Shown here: positions 9,004-17,928 of the stretch, piece after piece
How positions within the stretch are numbered: position 1 is the first letter of the stretch
How the letters are laid out: every line of letters begins with the position of its first letter
Source of the DNA: Pedosphaera sp.
Lineage (GTDB): Bacteria > Verrucomicrobiota > Verrucomicrobiia > Limisphaerales > JADLHS01
Direction of reading: 5' to 3'
DNA: 64,000 bases
NCBI GenBank assembly: GCA_009695195.1
Contig: SIBJ01000004.1
Location: 1-64,000, forward strand
Notes under the pieces: generated by a model
What the model was told of the DNA's origin: nothing
What the model saw: the letters and a program-made list of their open reading frames with translations, nothing else
Database searches by the model: none
Made by a program: the position numbers and the translations under genes

Positions 9004-9019
9004 TCCCGTTCCAACCCTG

Positions 9020-10294
9020 TCACTTCGCCAGCGGCGCGGCGGGGAGGTAAATCGTAAACGTCGTCCCCTCGCCGACGCGCGTGCGGACGTGCAACGCGCC
9101 GCCGGCTTCCTTGATGAGCCGTTGCACGATGTTCAAGCCGAGGCCCGTGCCCTGGCGCGGGCCTTTCGTCGTGAAGTAAGGCTGGAAAATCTTCGGGAGA
9201 ATTTCCGGCGGGATGCCGGGCCCGGTGTCGCGGACGGAGAGGCGCACGAGCGGAGCGGCGTTGGCGAAATTCTCGACGTTCAGCAGCCGTTCGCCGGGGC
9301 TGTCCTTGAACGCGGTGAGTTCGAGCGGTTCGGGCAGGACTTCGCCGGCAATGTCCACCTGGCAGCCGTGCGGCGAACATTGGAACGCGTTCACGGTCAG
9401 GTTGAGCAAAATCTGGATCAGGTCGGTGCCGTTGATTTTCACGCCGAGGTCGGCGGCAAGCGGGCGGACGTTGTATTGATTCCGGTGCAAGCTCGGATGA
9501 ACGCGCAGCAGATGGTCGAGGTCCGAGAGCAATTGATTGACGCCGACGCGCGGCGCTTCGTCGGATTGGCGGCGGAGGAAGCCGAGGTAGCGGCGCGAAA
9601 TCTCGATGCAGTTGGTGACCTGACGCGTGACGACCTTGAGCCGGTCCTTCATGAACTCGAGGTCTTCCACTTCCATCCGCGCCGCATTGCCGACGCGCTG
9701 ATTGATCAACTGGACGAAACCGGAAACCACGGTGAGCGGGCCGTTGATGTCGTGGATGATGCTGGCGTAGATGTCGCCGCGCGTGTGGGCGATCTGTTCT
9801 TCGATCTTCAAGTCCTGCAATTCTGCGAGCGCCGCCTGAAATTTTTCCGCGTCGCCGTGGATCTCGCTTTCAAGCCGGCGGCGTTGCATGGCGCCCGCGA
9901 CGGCGGCGCGGATGGTGGCGACATCGAACGGTTTGTTGAGGTAATCGCACGCGCGCAGGCGCAACGCCTGGCGGATGGTGTCGGTGGTTTCGAACGCCGT
10001 GATCATCACGACTTCGATGGCGGGGTCCACGTATTTGAGCCGTTCGAGGACTTCGATGCCGGACATACCGCCCATGCGGATGTCGCACACGGCCACGTCC
10101 ACTTTGTTCTTCTGCGCCAACTCAATGGCCGTCGGGCCGTCGGGCGCCAGGAGCAGATCGTACTCGTCCTTGAAAATGACGCGCAACGACAGCCGCGCGC
10201 CTTCCTCGTCGTCCACGACGAGCAACGTGCCCCGACGTCGCGCGGGCGGCGGCGGGACGGCAACTTCGGGGTCGGCTGATGGAGTGGCGGGCAT
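9020..10294 (-). CDS. Receiver-histidine kinase hybrid
   Basis: About 424 residues. An N-terminal receiver (residues ~20-135) has LLVVDDEEGA acidic residues, the phosphoacceptor in VAVCDIRMGG and the LNKPFD lysine. A HisKA-type region has the histidine in SIIHDINGPLTVVSG near residue 177. The HATPase domain has LLNLTVNAFQ (N box), VRDTGPGIPP and GTGLGLNIVQ. The receiver-first arrangement resembles response regulators that act through an attached kinase. The ATG at 10294 is preferred to a TTG two codons upstream. No DNA-binding partner is adjacent; a second kinase lies upstream. Confidence 0.92.
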   Translation of the reverse strand: MPATPSADPEVAVPPPPARRRGTLLVVDDEEGARLSLRVIFKDEYDLLLAPDGPTAIELAQKNKVDVAVCDIRMGGMSGIEVLERLKYVDPAIEVVMITAFETTDTIRQALRLRACDYLNKPFDVATIRAAVAGAMQRRRLESEIHGDAEKFQAALAELQDLKIEEQIAHTRGDIYASIIHDINGPLTVVSGFVQLINQRVGNAARMEVEDLEFMKDRLKVVTRQVTNCIEISRRYLGFLRRQSDEAPRVGVNQLLSDLDHLLRVHPSLHRNQYNVRPLAADLGVKINGTDLIQILLNLTVNAFQCSPHGCQVDIAGEVLPEPLELTAFKDSPGERLLNVENFANAAPLVRLSVRDTGPGIPPEILPKIFQPYFTTKGPRQGTGLGLNIVQRLIKEAGGALHVRTRVGEGTTFTIYLPAAPLAK

Positions 10295-10439
10295 GGTCAA
10301 AGATGTTTCACTCGCGCGAATCGCAGTGAGCTTGAAAATAACTTCCGGCGCACGGTCGCATCGTAATCAAAGGCCGCGTCGCGACAAGGGGAAAGAAGGG
10401 ACTTCAAAAACCAAATTCCAAACACCAAACATCAAAGTT

Positions 10440-10478
10440 CCTCGTCCTCGAAGTCCCCGAAAAAAATCGAGGACGAGG
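10440..10478. repeat. CCTCGTCCTCG palindrome, copy 1
   Basis: Arms CCTCGTCCTCG and CGAGGACGAGG surround an AAAAAAT-containing core. A longer related copy is at 12905-12960. The two copies lie on either side of the kinase gene at 10533-12572. An adjacent stretch (10410-10437) is a CAAACACCAAACATC stutter repeat. Confidence 0.75.
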
Positions 10479-10532
10479 ACGAGAACGAGGAGGAGGACGA
10501 TACCCGTGCGGATACGCGCAACCGGAACGGGT

Positions 10533-12572
10533 TCAGCGCTGCGGAGCTTCCGCTTCGCCGGGCAGCGAGATGCGGATGATCCCGGCGTGACCGGTCTTGG
10601 GCGCGACGATCTCGAGTTTGCCGTGATGCGTCTCGATGATCTTGCGGCTCACCGCCAGGCCCAAACCGAGGCCGACGTTGCGCGTGGTGAAAAACGGCGC
10701 GGAGGCGCGCTGCATGGCTTCGGGTGAGAACCCTTCGCCGTTGTCCTGCACTTCGATCTGGAGGCCGGGGTGTTCTTCGCCGCGTCCGGCCGAATTCAAG
10801 CGCACGCCGATTTTCGGATCGGCCGGGTTGGCTTGCAGCGCGTTGATCATCACTTCGGTAAGGGCGTACTTGAGCGCCGCACGATCGCCGGTGATGAGGA
10901 CGGGTTTGCCGCCAGTGTCGCACTTGAGTTGGGCCGATTTGGCGGGCTGATGCTTGCGCGCTTCCTGAAACGCTTCTTCAATCAACGGCGCGACCGGGAA
11001 AGCTTCCTGCGACGCGAGGGCGTCGCGCGCGAGGAAACGCATCTGGTTCACGAGCCGCGTGACGCGCTTGACGCCGTCGGCGAGCGCGCCGTCGAGCGAG
11101 GCGCGGAATTCAGCGTCGCGATATTTTTCGGAGAGCAACTGCTGATGCGTCGAGAGCGGCACCATGGCGTTGCCGACTTCGTGGGCGAGGCGGTCGGCCA
11201 TCGTTTTGACGAGGCGGAGATTGGAAGCTTCCACCTCGAGCCGGCGGAGTTGTTCCGTCTGCGTCAGGTCGTCGGCGATCAACAACGCGGAGGCGGCCAG
11301 GGTGCCGGGCTGCCGCTGGAACGGGACGATGGAAATGTTGTAAACCGCGCTCTTCGCATTTTCCGATTCGAATTTGAAGGGCGAAACGCCGCTCCCGCTG
11401 CGCAACACGTGATAAATTTTGCTGCCGAGCGCCTGCGGCAGGTCGGCGAATTCCATCTCGCCCGCGTCGCGGCCGGCCTTGCCGAAGAATTTCCGGGCGG
11501 ATTTGTTCGCGTGGAGGATCTTTAGATCGCGGCTGACCACGACGCACGCGCTGCCCAGTTCGCGGAGCACGCCGGTCATCATCTCGTTGTTCGCCGCGAG
11601 CTGGTCGTGCAGCCAGATGTTGCGGATGGCGAGGCTGACCTGCTCGAGCAGGTGGAAAATCAATTCGAGTTCGGCGTTGACCAGCGGCTCGCCCGTGACG
11701 CGGCCATCAAGCACGGCTACGCCGATGAGCGTTTCGCGGTCGAACATCGGCACGGCCACCTGGCCGCCGAGCAACTCGAACTCCTTCTGGATCTCAACGT
11801 CGTTGCGCGCCTCGTCACCGTTCCGGCGCAAAATCCGCCCGAGCCGCAGCAACTGCCCGCCGAGTCCCGAGTCGAGCGACAACTCAAAATGTTCGAGCAG
11901 ATTCGCCGGCACGCCGATGGAGCAGGCCACGTTCAACCGGCGGCTCTCGTTAGGCGAGGCGATGCCGCCGAACTCGGCGTTCGGTTGCCGCAGGAAAATG
12001 GCCGCGCGGTTGAGGCTCACAATCCGGCGCAGAAGCAGGAGAAATTGTTTTAGCAGCGCGCTGCTGTCCAGCGAGTGGGTGAGGATGGAGGAGAAATCGC
12101 GCAACACGTCGGCGGTCTGGAACCCACCCGCGGGCGGCGCGACCAGGAAACGGGTGGTGTCGGTCGAGATTTGCGGAGTGAAGGGAGTGGCGGCAGGCAG
12201 GGCGCGCGGAGCGGGCGCCGCGAACAATCGGTCGAGCAGCGCGGTGATCATCCGCAGCCGCACCGGTTTGGTCAGGACGTGCGTGACGCCCTGGAGGTAG
12301 GCTTGCTCCTCCCATTCCGGTTGCTTGGCGTCGGCGAAGACGACGATGGGACACGCGGCATCGCAGCGGCGGATTTTTTCGAGGACCCAGACGCCTTGCA
12401 CGCCGGTCATCTCCAGGTCCACGATGGTGGCATGAACCAGACCGTGCGCGAGCAGCGGTTCGGCTTCCTCGATGGTGACGCGATGGACGACCCGGTATTG
12501 CTCCGGGTTCAACCCGCTCCGGAAAGTTTCGGCAAATTCCGGATTGGGAGTCAGGACCAAAATGGTTTTCAT
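10533..12572 (-). CDS. Pseudo-receiver/GAF/PAS sensor histidine kinase
   Basis: A 679-residue protein. Residues 1-118 form a receiver-like domain with Asp52 in HATIVDLEM and Lys in VLTKPVR. Its first strand ends ILVLTPN, so the usual acidic pair after strand 1 is missing. A GAF domain covers ~150-315 and a PAS domain ~325-435. The dimerisation region has histidine in RLAHEVGNAM (~462), and the HATPase has VMINALQANP, VQDNGEGFSP and GLGLGLAVSRK. Cytoplasmic: no membrane helices seen. It lies 238 bp upstream of the second kinase on the same strand, so they may act together. Confidence 0.9.
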   Translation of the reverse strand: MKTILVLTPNPEFAETFRSGLNPEQYRVVHRVTIEEAEPLLAHGLVHATIVDLEMTGVQGVWVLEKIRRCDAACPIVVFADAKQPEWEEQAYLQGVTHVLTKPVRLRMITALLDRLFAAPAPRALPAATPFTPQISTDTTRFLVAPPAGGFQTADVLRDFSSILTHSLDSSALLKQFLLLLRRIVSLNRAAIFLRQPNAEFGGIASPNESRRLNVACSIGVPANLLEHFELSLDSGLGGQLLRLGRILRRNGDEARNDVEIQKEFELLGGQVAVPMFDRETLIGVAVLDGRVTGEPLVNAELELIFHLLEQVSLAIRNIWLHDQLAANNEMMTGVLRELGSACVVVSRDLKILHANKSARKFFGKAGRDAGEMEFADLPQALGSKIYHVLRSGSGVSPFKFESENAKSAVYNISIVPFQRQPGTLAASALLIADDLTQTEQLRRLEVEASNLRLVKTMADRLAHEVGNAMVPLSTHQQLLSEKYRDAEFRASLDGALADGVKRVTRLVNQMRFLARDALASQEAFPVAPLIEEAFQEARKHQPAKSAQLKCDTGGKPVLITGDRAALKYALTEVMINALQANPADPKIGVRLNSAGRGEEHPGLQIEVQDNGEGFSPEAMQRASAPFFTTRNVGLGLGLAVSRKIIETHHGKLEIVAPKTGHAGIIRISLPGEAEAPQR

Positions 12573-12904
12573 CGCAGAGCAACTTCCTTTGATTGCCCGT
12601 CAAGTCCGCGCGGGTCGGGTGAGGGTGCGGTCACGTTCCCCCGCCGACTCGGCGCGCGGTTGTTGCTCGGCCTCATGTGCGGTTTCAAAGACGGCGGGAA
12701 AAAATGTGCATTGCTCCCCGCCGTCGCAAATAGATAAGCCATAGCTTCACCCACAGGTCAATCTTCTTGCAGAGATATGTGCCAGAAGGCGCGCCCGACG
12801 GCAAAGGCGGAGACTCCCGACATTCGCGTCGAGTCGTCCCGGGTGTGACCGGGATTTCCCTGAGCGCGGCCAAACGGGACTGTGCGGAAAACTCCTCACC
12901 CCGG

Positions 12905-12960
12905 CTCGTCCTCGTCCTCGTCCTCGATCTTCCAACGAATTTTTCGAGGACGAGGAGGAA
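12905..12960. repeat. CTCGTCCTCGTCCTCG palindrome, copy 2
   Basis: Tandem TCCTCG units face CGAGGACGAGGAGG across a short AT-rich core. The 418 bp gap between the kinase gene and the Y-family polymerase gene (12573-12990) holds this repeat near the polymerase stop; otherwise I see no gene or RNA in it. Confidence 0.75.
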
Positions 12961-12990
12961 CGGTGGCTTGCGGGTTTTCCAACCGGCGGT

Positions 12991-14340
12991 TCAACTCTTG
13001 GTGAAGTGATGGCGGCTCACTTTCGCGAGGCGCTCCTCCCATTCGGTCTTGTGCGCCAGCGGGTCCTCGTCCGTGCCCCAGAGTTTCTTGATCATCTCGC
13101 GTTGCGGGACGAACGGGCATTTCGCCTTCGGCGTTTTGTGGCGGTCGTCGAGCGAGCGGAGCGCGAGTTGCGCGCCGGTCATGAGCGCGGTTTTGCCGAA
13201 GTGTCCGTTGAGTTCGTGCGTGGCGTCGTCGAGCGCGGCCCAACGCTCGGCGTGCGTGCGGCCCCAGAGCGTCGGCTGCGTGTCGAGCGGCTGGAGATTC
13301 CAGAGTGCGACGCGGATCTGGCGCACGGGCCGCGCCTGCGTGCTCATGATCTCGTGGAAAATCCCTTCGAGCACGGCGTTGATGGTCGAATTCAAAAACT
13401 GCGGGATGCGGAAACGATAACCGCCACTGACTTCGGTGAAGTCGTTTAAGCGAATGGTGAGCGCCAGCTCGCGCGCCTGCAATTGCTCGCGGCGCAACTG
13501 CCCGACCAGTCGCGTCATCTCGCTCAACGCGAACGTCAGTGCCGCCTGATAATCCGGCTCGTCGTAGGGCAGCGTCGTGGCGCTGGAGATCGTCGTGCGG
13601 TCCTGGACTTTCAAAATCAACGGCTCGTTCCACAGGCCGTTCGCGAAGAGCCAGAGTTGTTGGCCCCAGATGCCGAATTTTTTCTGGAGCAGATGCGACG
13701 GCAGCTTCGCACAATCGCCGAACGTCCGCGCGCCGAGCACCAGCAGCGAACGCTCGCGGCGTTTCGCGATGCCGGAAAGCTCGCGCACCGGGCGGTCCTT
13801 CAAGAATTCCTTTTCCGTGCCGGGCGGGATTTCGAGGAAGCCGGGTTTGCCCACGTCAGTCGCCAGTTTCGCGAGGCGTGCAGAATTGCCGAGGCCGGCG
13901 GAAACCGGCAGGCCGACTTCGCGCTGCACGCGGTCGCGAAGTTCGGTCACGTATTTTTCCGGCGTGAGGTTGCGCCAGACATGTTGCTCCATCGTGGTGA
14001 AATCGAGGAAGCCCTCGTCAATGGAAGTCGGCACGAGCGTGGGCGAAAACTCCTCCATGATGCGGAACATGCGGCGGGAGAGTTCGCGGTAATCGTCATA
14101 GTGCGGTTTGCACAACACGCCGCGCGGACAAATGCGCGCCGCCTCAAAACATGCCATGCCCGTCGTGACGCCGAATTTTTTCGCGTGCCGGTTCGCCGCG
14201 ATGACGATGCCGTCGCCACGCCGCCCGCCGCCGACCCACACGGCGCGGCCTTCGAGCTTGGGATTGAGCGCGATCTCGCAACTGGCGAAGAAACTGTCGC
14301 CGTCCACGTGCAAAATTCGGATGGGTGCTTTGCTGCTCAC
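12991..14340 (-). CDS. Y-family DNA polymerase (DinB/UmuC-like)
   Basis: A 449-residue protein. The palm domain has the metal site HVDGDSFFASCE at residues ~11-22 and TSIDEGFLDF near residue 105 (the YSIDE motif, with Thr in place of Tyr). GLGNSARLAKLATDVGKP and a helix-hairpin-helix region (RPVRELSGIAKRRERSLLVLG) follow, then a little-finger domain. These enzymes copy past damaged bases with low fidelity. The start is GTG at 14340. Length and C-terminus differ from E. coli Pol IV. No SOS box was identified. Confidence 0.88.
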   Translation of the reverse strand: MSSKAPIRILHVDGDSFFASCEIALNPKLEGRAVWVGGGRRGDGIVIAANRHAKKFGVTTGMACFEAARICPRGVLCKPHYDDYRELSRRMFRIMEEFSPTLVPTSIDEGFLDFTTMEQHVWRNLTPEKYVTELRDRVQREVGLPVSAGLGNSARLAKLATDVGKPGFLEIPPGTEKEFLKDRPVRELSGIAKRRERSLLVLGARTFGDCAKLPSHLLQKKFGIWGQQLWLFANGLWNEPLILKVQDRTTISSATTLPYDEPDYQAALTFALSEMTRLVGQLRREQLQARELALTIRLNDFTEVSGGYRFRIPQFLNSTINAVLEGIFHEIMSTQARPVRQIRVALWNLQPLDTQPTLWGRTHAERWAALDDATHELNGHFGKTALMTGAQLALRSLDDRHKTPKAKCPFVPQREMIKKLWGTDEDPLAHKTEWEERLAKVSRHHFTKS

Positions 14341-14544
14341 AACCGCGATATTGGAACATGACCCGCCGCCACCCGTCTGGCCACGGCGAGTTATTCACAA
14401 AAGCGAATTTGCCCGAAGCGGTCGGACAAAGGCCGTCCGAGCTTGAAAAAAGATTTTGTCTGGGAAGGAAGGTTTGACCGTCAAGCGCGCGTCTGATTAG
14501 CTCTGCCGCAATCCCGCGCGTCTGGCGCGACCGATCCATAACGC

Positions 14545-15927
14545 ATGAACGCAACCGCCGCCCCCGCTTCCGGCCGCATCCAGTATCCGCCGGGCTTCCG
14601 GTCACGCCGCGCGGCCAACTGGATCATCCTCGGCCTCATGTATGCCTCGTTTTACATGTGCCGCTACAATTTCCGCTTCGCGACGCCGGGGATGGTGGAG
14701 GAGTTTCACTTCAACAAATTTCAGATCACCAAGATCCTGGCCTGGTGGTCGGTCGCCTACGGCTTCGGCCAGTTGATCAACGGCCTGCTCACCGATCGCA
14801 TCGGCGGGCGCACGGCGATGCTCATCGGCGCGGCGGGCACGATCACCATCAACCTGATCTACGGTTTCACTTCGGCCGTCGGCACCTTTTCCACCTTCGC
14901 GCTCATCTGGCTGATGAACGGTTATTTTCAATCGTTCGGCGCGCCGGGCATGATCAAGATCAACGCCGCGTGGTTCAACCGCACCGAGCGCGGGACGTTC
15001 GCGGGCATTTTTGGCCTGATGATTCAATCCGGCCAGTTCGCCATCAACAACCTCGCGCCGATCATTCTGGCGGGGTTCACCATCGGCACCTTCGTGGTAG
15101 CCAAGGACGATTGGCGCTGGCTTTTCATCATCCCGCCCATTTTCACCGCGATCATGGCCGTGCTCGTGGCGCTCATCCCCAAGGAATCGCCGGAAGCGGC
15201 GGGCTATCACGGACTCATTCACGATGAAAACAGCACCGGCGACACCGGCACGCGCGCGACCCTCAAGGAATCGTTCGTCACCATCTTCAAGCATCCGCTC
15301 GTGTGGTTTTACGCGGCGGCGTATGCCTGCACCGGAGCGGTGCGCAACAGTTCCGACCAGCTTTCAATTCTCTATTTTGTCGAGCAACTGCACCTCGACA
15401 TGTCAAAAAAACCGGCGGCGGTCTTCTGGACGTTGAACCTGATGCCGATGGTCGCGGTGTTCGGTTCGCTGGCTTCGGGCATCATCTCGGACAAATATTT
15501 CAAAGGCCACCGCTCACCCGTCGCGATGGGACTCTACTTCGGCCAGACGCTGATCATTCTCATCGCCGCTGGCATCATCAACACCGGCATCGTTGGCCCG
15601 ACGCCCATCGGGATTTTCCTGGGCTGCCTTTTCCTCATCCTGATTTCGCTCACCGTCAACTCCACGCACTCGCTCGTCGGCGCGGCGGCGCCGATGGACA
15701 TTGGCGGCCGTCGGATGGCGGGCTTCGCGGCGGGTGTGATTGATTCGTTTCAGTATTTCGGCACCGCCATCGCGCTGCCGGCCATCGGCTGGCTGCTGGA
15801 TAAATATGGCTGGGGCATCTGGTATCCCACGATGGCCGGCTTCGGCGTCCTCGGCGGCATCGCGATGCTGCTGGTGATGCGGAAACAAAAACTTCTCGCA
15901 CATCGCGCGGCGCAGAGACCGGCTTAA
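14545..15927 (+). CDS. GlpT/UhpT-type organophosphate:phosphate antiporter (MFS)
   Basis: A 460-residue, 12-helix MFS protein. YASFYMCRYNFRFATPGM near the N-terminus matches the organophosphate:Pi antiporter pattern, as do NGYFQSFGAPGMIKINAAWF, NRTERGTFAGIFG and GGRRMAGFAAGVIDSFQYFG. It probably exchanges a sugar phosphate or glycerol 3-phosphate for phosphate; the exact substrate is not deducible. It is divergent from the polymerase gene across about 200 bp with no recognised feature, and convergent with ogt, overlapping it by 4 bp. Confidence 0.85.
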   Translation: MNATAAPASGRIQYPPGFRSRRAANWIILGLMYASFYMCRYNFRFATPGMVEEFHFNKFQITKILAWWSVAYGFGQLINGLLTDRIGGRTAMLIGAAGTITINLIYGFTSAVGTFSTFALIWLMNGYFQSFGAPGMIKINAAWFNRTERGTFAGIFGLMIQSGQFAINNLAPIILAGFTIGTFVVAKDDWRWLFIIPPIFTAIMAVLVALIPKESPEAAGYHGLIHDENSTGDTGTRATLKESFVTIFKHPLVWFYAAAYACTGAVRNSSDQLSILYFVEQLHLDMSKKPAAVFWTLNLMPMVAVFGSLASGIISDKYFKGHRSPVAMGLYFGQTLIILIAAGIINTGIVGPTPIGIFLGCLFLILISLTVNSTHSLVGAAAPMDIGGRRMAGFAAGVIDSFQYFGTAIALPAIGWLLDKYGWGIWYPTMAGFGVLGGIAMLLVMRKQKLLAHRAAQRPA

Positions 15928-16415
15928 TCTTTCAACGCGACACCTTCGCGTGAGAGCAACGTCCGCTTCCAATCTAGGCCGCTGGAGAACCCGCCGATCT
16001 TTTGGTTCGCCGCCAGGACGCGGTGACATGGCACGAGCACTGGAATCGGATTCGCCCCGCACGCGCCGCCAACGGCGCGCACGGCTTTCGGATTCCCGAT
16101 GTCGCGAGCGATCTCTCCGTAACTGCGCGTCCGGCCGCAGCGGATTTTCCGCATCGCGGCCCACACGGCACGTTGGAAATCTGTCCCGCCAGACAAATCA
16201 AGGGGCGGAAGTTTTTTCACCGCGCGACCGGCGAGCATTTGTTTGACGGCGGCTGCGGTGAGGCGATGCCAGCGACGGATTTGCGGCGGCGGTGCTTTGC
16301 CTACCGGAGCAGCTTTGCCATTTCGCTTCACGGGAAAATTCAAACTCGCCAACCCATTCGCCGAATAACCCGCTGTGAATTCGCCGTCCGCCGTCGGGAT
16401 GTTCAACTGGATCAT
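15924..16415 (-). CDS. ogt: Methylated-DNA-protein cysteine methyltransferase
   Basis: About 163 residues. The C-terminal domain contains FQRAVWAAMRKIRCGRTRSY, the helix-turn-helix arginine-finger region NPKAVRAVGGACGANPIP and the active-site PCHRV, where the cysteine accepts the methyl group from O6-methylguanine. The ATG at 16415 has an AAGGA ribosome site; a TTG two codons upstream is less likely. The last 4 bp overlap the 3' end of the convergent antiporter gene. Confidence 0.93.
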   Translation of the reverse strand: MIQLNIPTADGEFTAGYSANGLASLNFPVKRNGKAAPVGKAPPPQIRRWHRLTAAAVKQMLAGRAVKKLPPLDLSGGTDFQRAVWAAMRKIRCGRTRSYGEIARDIGNPKAVRAVGGACGANPIPVLVPCHRVLAANQKIGGFSSGLDWKRTLLSREGVALKD

Positions 16416-16437
16416 TGGCAAGCTTCCTTACACCGGC

Positions 16438-16974
16438 TCAGTGCGACCGCATGAACCACCAGCAAAGCCCGAACAACACCAGAAACAACACCGCGGTCAG
16501 CAGCAGAAACCGGTTCCGCGCAATCCGTTTCTCCCGGCGCAACGGTTGCAATCCCTGAATCCCGCCCGCCGCGAGGTAACTCACCAGCCGCGGATTCATC
16601 GTCGTCGGGCCGCGGAACAACTGCTTCATGCGCGCCAGCAGCGCGGTCAGATCGAACTTCCGCGCGCCGAGTTCGTTGAAGTGCTCGGGTGTGGTCAGCG
16701 GCTCGGGTGACGATTTCAAATGGCGCTGCTCGAGGTCCTCGAAGATGGGTTCGTGAGCCGGCTTGACGGTCGCCGGGTGGGTGGTGGCCGCGCCGTGCTC
16801 GTGCGAAATGGTTTCTCCGCGCGGCACCGCCGTCGAACGCAGTCGCGGCTGCGTCGCGTCTTGATGCAACTTCGCATCCAGCTTCTTGATCTGCGCTTCG
16901 AGCGACGCGATCTCGTGATTGAGATCCCGCGCGCGGTCGGAAATCGGGTCCGGTTTTTTCTTCAGCCAGTTCAT
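16438..16974 (-). CDS. Coiled-coil protein with C-terminal membrane helix, unknown
   Basis: About 178 residues. The N-terminus begins MNWLKKKPDPISDRARDL and has a heptad-rich coiled coil (ARDLNHEIASLEAQIKKLDA). A low-complexity middle follows, and the C-terminus has basic residues before one helix (RNRFLLLTAVLFLVLFGLCW). It looks tail-anchored. Third gene of a minus-strand cluster with 17006-17200 and 17208-17888, two of which are also coiled-coil or tail-anchored. No family recognised. Confidence 0.72.
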   Translation of the reverse strand: MNWLKKKPDPISDRARDLNHEIASLEAQIKKLDAKLHQDATQPRLRSTAVPRGETISHEHGAATTHPATVKPAHEPIFEDLEQRHLKSSPEPLTTPEHFNELGARKFDLTALLARMKQLFRGPTTMNPRLVSYLAAGGIQGLQPLRREKRIARNRFLLLTAVLFLVLFGLCWWFMRSH

Positions 16975-17005
16975 GCCGCTACGTTTGAAATCGTTCGCCG
17001 GAAAT

Positions 17006-17200
17006 TTAACGCGGGTTGTCCGGGCGCGTGGCGTTGCGGCGCAACCACACTCCGGTCGCCACCAGCGCAAAACCCCCGAGCACCTCCGCCGCCGTGAGAA
17101 CCTTGCTCCGTGCCTTCACCGCCGTGCTGCCGTCGAGCAGCAACGCCGCGCCCGTCAGCATCAACAACCACCCGAGCGCCAGCCGCGCGACGGCTTTCAT
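17006..17200 (-). CDS. Small two-helix membrane protein, unknown
   Basis: A 64-residue protein with two hydrophobic segments (ALGWLLMLTGAALLLDG and VLGGFALVATGVWL) and a basic C-terminus. It starts 7 bp after the stop of the coiled-coil gene at 17208-17888, and the third gene of the cluster begins 31 bp after its stop, so the three are likely one operon. No family recognised. Confidence 0.65.
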   Translation of the reverse strand: MKAVARLALGWLLMLTGAALLLDGSTAVKARSKVLTAAEVLGGFALVATGVWLRRNATRPDNPR

Positions 17201-17207
17201 GCGCGCC

Positions 17208-17888
17208 TCAGTGCCGGGCGAGCAGCACCGCCACCAACACGCCGAGCGCCAGCAAGGCCACCGCCGCCAGCGGCCACGTCAGCGCCAGCCCCAGCTTGCA
17301 CAACTCGCCAAAACTTTTTTCCGCAAACGGCGACGCGGCCGCCTTGGCGGATTCCGTCGGCGCCGCGGCCTCGCTCTTCACGCCCGACAACACGGTGAAT
17401 TTCAGCCGTGCCGCGTTCCATTCCATCCGCGCGTTCTCGATCGCGGTGAGCGCCCGCGTCAACTCGATGTTGAAATTCTCCTTCGTCCAGGACTCCTCGT
17501 GGACGGCTTCGACCTTCACCAACGCCGCGCGCATATCCACGAGCGACTTCGCCATCTGTTCGGCATCGCGCCGCGCGGTGAACTCCGCCTCCTGCAACAG
17601 CCCGACGCCGCGCGTGAGATTTTGCGCCATCTCCTGCCGGCCATTTTGAAATTCCAACTGGCGGCGGCGCAACTCTTCGAGCGCGGAACGTTCGCGTTCG
17701 AGTTCCTCCTGCGCGCGTTTGAGTTCGCCGAGTTTCTGGTGCGCCTCGGCGACCTTCGTATCCACTTCCTCGCGCGTGGGCGCGCGCTGGAGCGCGCCGG
17801 CGAAGGCGCTCACGGTGGAGGGTTGCGGTGACTTGTGGGCCTGGAAATCCGTGTCCACAAACTCGGTCGCGTCGAATTCGGTTGCCAT
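17208..17888 (-). CDS. Coiled-coil tail-anchored protein, unknown
   Basis: A 226-residue protein. After a short acidic N-terminus (MATEFDATEFVDTDFQAH) there is a long helical coiled coil at about residues 38-100, rich in Glu/Arg/Leu, a second helical region to ~165, an Ala-rich linker and one C-terminal membrane helix (LALTWPLAAVALLALGVLVA). First gene of the three-gene cluster. The topology is that of a cytoplasmic scaffold attached to the membrane. Function unknown. Confidence 0.75.
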   Translation of the reverse strand: MATEFDATEFVDTDFQAHKSPQPSTVSAFAGALQRAPTREEVDTKVAEAHQKLGELKRAQEELERERSALEELRRRQLEFQNGRQEMAQNLTRGVGLLQEAEFTARRDAEQMAKSLVDMRAALVKVEAVHEESWTKENFNIELTRALTAIENARMEWNAARLKFTVLSGVKSEAAAPTESAKAAASPFAEKSFGELCKLGLALTWPLAAVALLALGVLVAVLLARH

Positions 17889-17928
17889 GCGGCGACTTTA
17901 AGCACGGCGCGAAAAAAGTAAAGCGCGG

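Noticed and set aside
12573-12904. Possible small gene upstream of the kinase
   Set aside because: Short frames only, no ribosome site and no coherent composition.
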